DNA of 20,453 bases from Flavobacteriaceae bacterium (lineage in GTDB: Bacteria; Bacteroidota; Bacteroidia; Flavobacteriales; Flavobacteriaceae), in contig CANJDA010000018.1 of NCBI GenBank assembly GCA_947472705.1, forward strand, positions 1-20,453. Reading direction: 5' to 3'. The first letter of the stretch is position 1. Each line of letters starts with the position of its first letter. Made by a program: the position numbers and the translations under genes. The notes under the pieces are model-generated. The model saw only the letters and a list, made by a program, of their open reading frames with translations, ran no database searches and was not told the DNA's origin. Below, one piece after another: positions 15,544 through 20,453 of the stretch.

Positions 15544-17538
15544 TTATTTTTTAAACTTAGAAATACCCGTTTTTAACCAAGTTAAATACTCCTCAACGTT
15601 TGGCGTATAACTTACAGGTTCGTTTAGCTTTTGCTCTTTTAAATCCATCAAAACATAGTAAGGTTGTGTATTGGTATTATATCGAGTTATGATCAATTCT
15701 GTCCATTTATTTCCGATAGTGATAATGTCATTACCTGTTACTTTGGAAACGGTTTGTTCATTTTTAGGCAATTCCCTTTTATCATCTACATAAAGTGAAA
15801 TCAAAACCACTTCTTTTTTTAAAACTTCCTTGACTTTTTCATCAGACCATACATTGTTTTCCATTTTACGGCAATTGACACATGCATAGCCCGTAAAATC
15901 TATCATAACAGGTTTGTTTACTGTTTTTGCATAAGCTAAACCTTTATCATAATCTTTGAAAACAATTAAATTATTTGGACCAATCTCAGCTCCTTCAGGC
16001 AAGGCTTCTGTTGAAGAACTACTCGAATTTCCAGAAAATCCCATCGGGCTTTCACTATAGGTTTGTGGCGGAGGAAACGCACTAATTAATTTTAAAGGCG
16101 CCCCAAATAATCCAGGAATCATATAAACAGTAAAGGCCATCACCAATAATCCTAATGATAATCTACCAACAGAAATATGGGATAACGGACTGTCATGTGG
16201 TGTCGTAATTTTGCCTAATAAATATAAAGCCCAAGTTCCGAATATGGCTATCCAAATGGCTAAAAATACTTCTCTTTCCAAATAATGCAATTGCAATACT
16301 AGATCGGCATTTGATAAAAATTTAAAAGCCAATGCCAATTCTAAAAACCCTAATGATACTTTTACCGTATTCAACCATCCACCAGATTTTGGCAATGAAT
16401 GCATCCAACTAGGAAACATAGCAAACAACATAAATGGTAAAGCCAAAGCCGATGAAAAGCCAAGCATTCCAACAATTGGAGCAATTCCTCCTTTTGATGC
16501 AGATTCAACCAACAAAGTACCTACAATGGGACCCGTACACGAAAAAGAGACGATTGCCAAAGCTAAAGCCATAAATAAAATACCTATTACTCCTCCTCTA
16601 TCGGCTTGTCTATCTACTTTATTGGCCCATGAATTGGGTAGCATTATTTCAAAGGCTCCAAGGAATGAAACGGCGAAAACTACTAACAATAAAAAGAAAA
16701 TTACATTAAACCATGGATTAGTAGACAAAGCATTTAAGGCATCGGCACCAAAAATAGCAGTAATGGCCAATCCTAAAATCACATAGATAGCAATAATTGA
16801 GATACCATAAATAATTGCGTTACTTTTTCCTTTAGCCGGATTTTTACTTTGCTTAGTAAAAAAACTAACTGTCATTGGTATCATTGGAAATACACAAGGA
16901 GTCAATAAAGCGGCTAAACCACCTAGAAAAGCCAAAAAGAAAATCATCCACAACCCTTTTTTCTCTTCTTTCTTAGGAACTGTTACTTTTGATTTGACTT
17001 CATTTTCAACAGTTTTAACTGTAGTGTCTTTTGTTGTGCTAGTTACCTCAACTTTAATAGTGTCTATTGGAGTAACTTTTGCGATAGGCATTAATGGTAT
17101 TGCAAATGTAAAAGTTTTGGTATCGTTGATACAAACTTGTTTACATACTTGATAGTCTATCATGCCCTTGATTACTGTTAACTTTGGGTTAGTTACTTTT
17201 ACTTTTTGGGTAAAGGTCACTTCTTTTTCAAAATAATACTCATCAACAGCAAAGACATCATTAAAACGTTTTTTATAAGGACTTTCTTTTACTTTACCCA
17301 TCAATTCATAATTTCCTTTAGCATCAGTGAATTTGAATTCGGCTGGTAACGAACCACCATCAGGAGTAAATTGAGAATACACATGCCATTCGTCATCTAT
17401 CTTTCCTTCCATAACCAAATTGAATTCGGTATCTGAAACTTTCTCCACTTTGGATGTCCATTTAACGGGTTTTACAATTTGTGCCGTTCCTTTGGCGAAG
17501 GCTAAAAACAATAGAAGTGTAACTAGTAATTTGTTCAT
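15544..17538 (-). CDS. dsbD: Thiol:disulfide interchange protein DsbD
   Basis: 664 residues, the usual full-length three-part protein that moves electrons from cytosolic thioredoxin through the inner membrane to periplasmic substrates. Signal peptide (1-19, ending KGTAQ). The N-terminal periplasmic domain carries C132-x3-C136 (DYQVCKQVCI), the expected redox pair. The central membrane domain starts near 196 and holds the two conserved cysteines in LTPCVFPMIPMT and FSCTGPIVGT. The C-terminal thioredoxin-like domain has the active site CVNC at 553-556 in DFTGYACVNCRKM. It begins 2 bp after the tilS stop and is the last gene of a pabB-tilS-dsbD run. Possible clients are the Cys-rich repeats of the secreted proteins nearby, but DsbD is a general housekeeping function. 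Confidence 0.95.
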   Translation of the reverse strand: MNKLLVTLLLFLAFAKGTAQIVKPVKWTSKVEKVSDTEFNLVMEGKIDDEWHVYSQFTPDGGSLPAEFKFTDAKGNYELMGKVKESPYKKRFNDVFAVDEYYFEKEVTFTQKVKVTNPKLTVIKGMIDYQVCKQVCINDTKTFTFAIPLMPIAKVTPIDTIKVEVTSTTKDTTVKTVENEVKSKVTVPKKEEKKGLWMIFFLAFLGGLAALLTPCVFPMIPMTVSFFTKQSKNPAKGKSNAIIYGISIIAIYVILGLAITAIFGADALNALSTNPWFNVIFFLLLVVFAVSFLGAFEIMLPNSWANKVDRQADRGGVIGILFMALALAIVSFSCTGPIVGTLLVESASKGGIAPIVGMLGFSSALALPFMLFAMFPSWMHSLPKSGGWLNTVKVSLGFLELALAFKFLSNADLVLQLHYLEREVFLAIWIAIFGTWALYLLGKITTPHDSPLSHISVGRLSLGLLVMAFTVYMIPGLFGAPLKLISAFPPPQTYSESPMGFSGNSSSSSTEALPEGAEIGPNNLIVFKDYDKGLAYAKTVNKPVMIDFTGYACVNCRKMENNVWSDEKVKEVLKKEVVLISLYVDDKRELPKNEQTVSKVTGNDIITIGNKWTELIITRYNTNTQPYYVLMDLKEQKLNEPVSYTPNVEEYLTWLKTGISKFKK

Positions 17539-17540
17539 TC

Positions 17541-18842
17541 TTAAAGTTGTATTTGTATAATTTTGGTTGTTTGTTTTGTAATTTTAAATCGGTTATCGGC
17601 TCGTTTACCTATAATCCAAACAATTTGATTGTCAGAGCATAAAATCCATGTATTTGATTTTTCTGGTAAAGAAAGTTTTTCGTCTTTGAAAAACTTACTA
17701 ACTTTCTTCTTGCCTTCCATCCCTAATGGATAAAACACATCGCCTTGTTGCCATTTTCTGATTTGTAATGGAAACTGCAACAAATTTTCATCCACAAATA
17801 TAGTATTAGTTGACTGAACCGAAATATCATCCACCATACAAAAAGACAATTTTAAGGGAATTTTAACTTCATTTTGATGCTCATTTACAAAATAAATTTC
17901 AGGGTTTTCTATTTGTGTTGGAAAAACAACTAAATAATTTCTATCTTTTAGTAAAGTGAACTTAACTGAAAAAATCTGCTTACCAGACTGCGCCTCTACT
18001 AAATCGTATATAGCATTCCAATCACTAAACCCAAAGGGATTCAACCATTGAAAGAGATAGGCTCTGTAATTGGGCAATTGCAATAATTCGGATAAATTAA
18101 TTTTCTTTTGTCCATTACCATCTTCAACTACTTTTCGATACACTATTTTGGAAGCATCATCTACCATTGATTGAGCTTGGCCTAAATGTGTCAACGTATT
18201 TTCAAATGAAGTTAACAAACTTTGATTCAGTTCTTTCAAAATAGGAATTACATGATGCCTTAATTTGTTGCGTAAATATTTATCAGAAGCATTGCTGCTG
18301 TCTTCTCGCCATGGCAATTTATTTTCTTTGGCAAAATCTTCTATTTCATTTCGAGAAAACTTCAACATTGGTCGAATTATGCTTTCATTTTGCTCTGGAA
18401 TTCCAGTTAAACCTTCTAAACCTGTGCCTCTAGTGAAATTGATTAGAAAAGTTTCTAAACTATCATCCAAATGATGTGCTGTTAGAATATAATCGTAATC
18501 ATGATTTTGCAAAAGGGTTTCAAACCATTCATAGCGAAGTTTTCTAGCTACAACTTGAATCGATAACTTATGCACTTCTGCAAAAGCTGCTGTGACAAAT
18601 TTTTCAATAAAAATGGGAATGCGCAATTCGTGACAAATTGCTTTGACAAACTGTTCGTCATCATCGCTTTCATCGCCACGCAATTGAAAATTACAATGAG
18701 CGACTGCAAAACTTAAATCCAATTGACGGCATAAATACAGCAACACTATACTATCAACGCCACCGCTAACCGCCAAAAGTAATCTCTTTTCTTTAAGAAA
18801 AGGAAAATTATGATTGATGTGTTTTTCGAATTGTTGAAGCAT
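17541..18842 (-). CDS. tilS: tRNA(Ile)-lysidine synthase TilS
   Basis: About 433 residues. TilS attaches lysine to C34 of the CAU-anticodon tRNA(Ile), using ATP, so that it reads AUA. The N-terminal PP-loop ATPase shows the signature LLLAVSGGVDSIVLLYL, followed by FQLRGDESDDDE, LTAHHLDDSLETFLINFTRG and GLEGLTGIPE. The C-terminal part holds the substrate-binding domain typical of the longer TilS form (IRKWQQGDVFYPLGMEGKKK, then VSKFFKDEKL). The frame extends to a TTG at 18848, but the ATG at 18842 gives the natural start MLQQFEKHINHNF. It lies 21 bp after the pabB stop and 2 bp before dsbD, implying a shared transcript. Essential housekeeping gene. Confidence 0.95.
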   Translation of the reverse strand: MLQQFEKHINHNFPFLKEKRLLLAVSGGVDSIVLLYLCRQLDLSFAVAHCNFQLRGDESDDDEQFVKAICHELRIPIFIEKFVTAAFAEVHKLSIQVVARKLRYEWFETLLQNHDYDYILTAHHLDDSLETFLINFTRGTGLEGLTGIPEQNESIIRPMLKFSRNEIEDFAKENKLPWREDSSNASDKYLRNKLRHHVIPILKELNQSLLTSFENTLTHLGQAQSMVDDASKIVYRKVVEDGNGQKKINLSELLQLPNYRAYLFQWLNPFGFSDWNAIYDLVEAQSGKQIFSVKFTLLKDRNYLVVFPTQIENPEIYFVNEHQNEVKIPLKLSFCMVDDISVQSTNTIFVDENLLQFPLQIRKWQQGDVFYPLGMEGKKKVSKFFKDEKLSLPEKSNTWILCSDNQIVWIIGKRADNRFKITKQTTKIIQIQL

Positions 18843-18863
18843 GTTCAAAAGTAGTAATAATTT

Positions 18864-20171
18864 CTATTTCAACACTTCAAACATTGCTTTCGCTTTAATA
18901 AAGCATTCTTCATATTCTTGTTCTGGAATGGCTTGTGAAGTAATTGCACTTCCGACCGAAAATGAAAGGTATTGGTTTTGTGCATTGTATACTATACTTC
19001 GAATTACAACATTGAAATCGAAATCACCATTTGGAGTAAAATAGCCCACAGTACCGCTGTATAAGCCACGCTTGGTTTCTTCCAATGTTTCAATGATTTT
19101 CATAGCTGATATTTTCGGTGCTCCTGTCATGCTTCCCATTGGGAAAGTGGTGCGGAGTATTTCTACAGGTGAAATAGTGCTTTCAACTTGAGAAACTATA
19201 GTAGAGATCATTTGGTGCACTTGTTCGAACGAATAAATAGCACACAACTCTTCTACATCTACAGAACCTTTCATGGCAGTGCGTGATAAATCATTACGAA
19301 CCAAATCGACTATCATAATATTTTCAGATCGTTCTTTTGGATTATTCGCTAATGCTTTTTTTGCTTGTTCATCCAAAACTAGATCAGAAAACCTTTTAGC
19401 TGTTCCTTTTATAGGTTGGGATATGACTTTACTATCTTCCTTTCGAATATAGCGTTCGGGAGATGCACAAAGCAAATAGTGATGCTTGTTTTTAAAATAA
19501 GTAGCAAAGGGTGGCAATGAGATGCTAATTAGTTTTTGATAAATATCTAAAGGATCAATAGTCGCATTTTCGGCAAAGAATTCCATACAAAAATTAGCTT
19601 CATATATATCACCACGATGAATATGCTCCAACATACTTTCTACTTTTGAAAGATAATTTTCTTTAGAAATGCGTTGCTTTATAGCAAATGATGGATGATT
19701 AATGGATGTTGGTGTAACATTTATAATGGCTTCATAATCCCTTTCAATCTCATCATCACACATTCGAAGGTATTGTATTTCAAGGACGTTGCCTTTTAGG
19801 AAAAATAACTTTTTAGGCTGAAAAAAAAACAAATCCGGAAAACCTAATCCATCAAAATTATTCGACTGTAAATCTTCTATATCATTTTTAACATCATAAG
19901 TCAAATAACCAAACAGCCAGTCTTTTGTTAGTTGCTGGTATTGTTGCAAATCGACAAAGGCATTTAGATAATCTGTTTTAATAGAAGTAAAAGCCTCAAC
20001 AGCTAAAACACAATCGTAAGAGGAATATTTTTGATTATAGTTATTTGAATCTAAAAAAACTACTTCGTCAAACTGTTGCGCCCAAGCCAATAATTGAGTT
20101 TTAAAGGCTAAGGAATTATCTATTTTTTTGGAAAGCAGAGTTCTCAAACAGCTTGATTTTATTGAGCTCAA
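18864..20171 (-). CDS. pabB: Aminodeoxychorismate synthase component I (PabB)
   Basis: Up to 435 residues. With a glutaminase partner (PabA), PabB converts chorismate to 4-amino-4-deoxychorismate for folate synthesis. The chorismate-binding domain fills the C-terminal two thirds: RISKENYLSKVESMLEHIHRGD, then SQPIKGTAKR, where the Lys of PIKGT is the catalytic residue that separates PabB from anthranilate synthase, then MIVDLVRNDLSRTA, FEQVHQMISTI and FPMGSMTGAPKISAMKIIE. The start is uncertain: no ATG opens the frame, the outermost codon is TTG at 20171, and another TTG at 20147 gives LRTLLSKKID, which resembles the start seen in relatives from memory. First gene of the pabB-tilS-dsbD run. 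No pabA or pabC is in the window. Confidence 0.92.
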   Translation of the reverse strand: MSSIKSSCLRTLLSKKIDNSLAFKTQLLAWAQQFDEVVFLDSNNYNQKYSSYDCVLAVEAFTSIKTDYLNAFVDLQQYQQLTKDWLFGYLTYDVKNDIEDLQSNNFDGLGFPDLFFFQPKKLFFLKGNVLEIQYLRMCDDEIERDYEAIINVTPTSINHPSFAIKQRISKENYLSKVESMLEHIHRGDIYEANFCMEFFAENATIDPLDIYQKLISISLPPFATYFKNKHHYLLCASPERYIRKEDSKVISQPIKGTAKRFSDLVLDEQAKKALANNPKERSENIMIVDLVRNDLSRTAMKGSVDVEELCAIYSFEQVHQMISTIVSQVESTISPVEILRTTFPMGSMTGAPKISAMKIIETLEETKRGLYSGTVGYFTPNGDFDFNVVIRSIVYNAQNQYLSFSVGSAITSQAIPEQEYEECFIKAKAMFEVLK

Positions 20172-20179
20172 AATTACGA

Positions 20180-20187
20180 CAAAAATA
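20180..20187 (-). promoter_or_regulatory. Candidate -7 element for the pabB-tilS-dsbD run
   Basis: Read on the minus strand, 20187-20180 is TATTTTTG, a match to TAnnTTTG. A second match, TAATTTTG (20176-20169), overlaps the outermost TTG codon. A minus-strand TTTG lies at 20216-20213, about 25 bp from the first element, longer than the ideal 19 bp. If the first element is used, translation from 20171 would be nearly leaderless, which favours the TTG at 20147. Confidence 0.35.
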
Positions 20188-20359
20188 ATTCTTATGGAAA
20201 ATTAGAAAAATTCAAATTTTTGGCACGCTTTTTAATAAGAATCTAAAAACGTTTAACTAGTAATTCATTTTAATTATTGATAGAAAATTACACTTATCCA
20301 TTTACGCATATTTAAAACCGGAATTGTAAACTATTAATAACTATTTAAATGAATGAAAA

Positions 20360-20453
20360 ATGAAACACTTACCTAAACTAGGTTTGGCATTGCTCCACTT
20401 CGGACTTGCCTTTGCATGCAAACAAGCTGATTCTAAAATAGAATCATTAAATG
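20360..20453 (+). CDS. N-terminus of a probable lipoprotein, cut by the window edge
   Basis: Thirty-one codons from the ATG at 20360 run open to the right edge. The product starts MKHLPKLGLALLHFGLAFAC, followed by KQADSKIESLN. A basic start, a hydrophobic core and Cys20 followed by polar residues fit a type II signal peptide, so I expect a lipoprotein. The residue at -3 from the Cys is Ala rather than the usual Leu/Val/Ile, so a non-lipidated export signal is possible. An overlapping ATG at 20350 is out of frame and ends at once. It is divergent from pabB across about 190 bp. No domain is visible in this fragment. Confidence 0.6.
   Translation, partial: MKHLPKLGLALLHFGLAFACKQADSKIESLN

Overview
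The window looks like chromosomal DNA from a Bacteroidetes bacterium, most likely a Flavobacteriaceae/Flavobacterium-type organism. The DNA is AT-rich. Several genes are preceded by the Bacteroidetes -7 element TAnnTTTG, in one case with a TTTG element exactly 19 bp upstream. The protein families also fit: large Ser/Thr/Asn-rich secreted beta-repeat proteins, a relic of a type IX secretion (T9SS) sorting tail, a DUF4199 protein and a TonB receptor with a C-terminal Phe. No tRNA, rRNA, CRISPR array, transposase or integrase was seen.

Layout. (1) Positions 1-1123 hold the 3' part of a TIGR01777-type NAD-dependent epimerase gene, cut by the window edge, convergent with a small secreted protein of unknown function. 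(2) Positions 1124-1594 are a gene-poor stretch with an orphan T9SS type A sorting-tail relic, a strong terminator and a promoter element. (3) Positions 1595-6898 encode a 1767-residue exported protein: BNR-associated N-terminal domain, kelch/galactose-oxidase-like propeller, PKD/Ig-like domains, seven tandem 77-residue beta repeats, and a C-terminal module with two dockerin-like EF-hand loops. (4) Positions 6899-7261 hold a terminator, a 21-bp tandem repeat and a consensus promoter. (5) Positions 7262-13924 encode a TonB-dependent receptor of heme-receptor-like build, a small exported protein, and a 1287-residue VPS10/BNR-propeller protein. The last ends in one copy of the same beta repeat and the same EF-hand module as the 1767-residue protein. 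(6) Positions 13968-15514 hold a membrane-tethered LuxR-type HTH protein, a DUF4199 membrane protein and a DUF1579-like protein. (7) On the minus strand, 20171-15544 is a tight run pabB-tilS-dsbD (folate precursor synthesis, tRNA-Ile lysidinylation, periplasmic thiol reduction). (8) Positions 20360-20453 hold the start of a probable lipoprotein gene.

Most of the biology of interest is in 1289-13924. Two giant exported proteins with unrelated propeller heads share a repeat family and a near-identical C-terminal EF-hand module, and neither ends in the usual T9SS tail. A TonB receptor and a small exported protein lie between them. I infer a surface display or uptake locus, with the shared C-terminal module as the candidate sorting, anchoring or calcium-dependent docking device. 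The sequence itself shows only the architecture.
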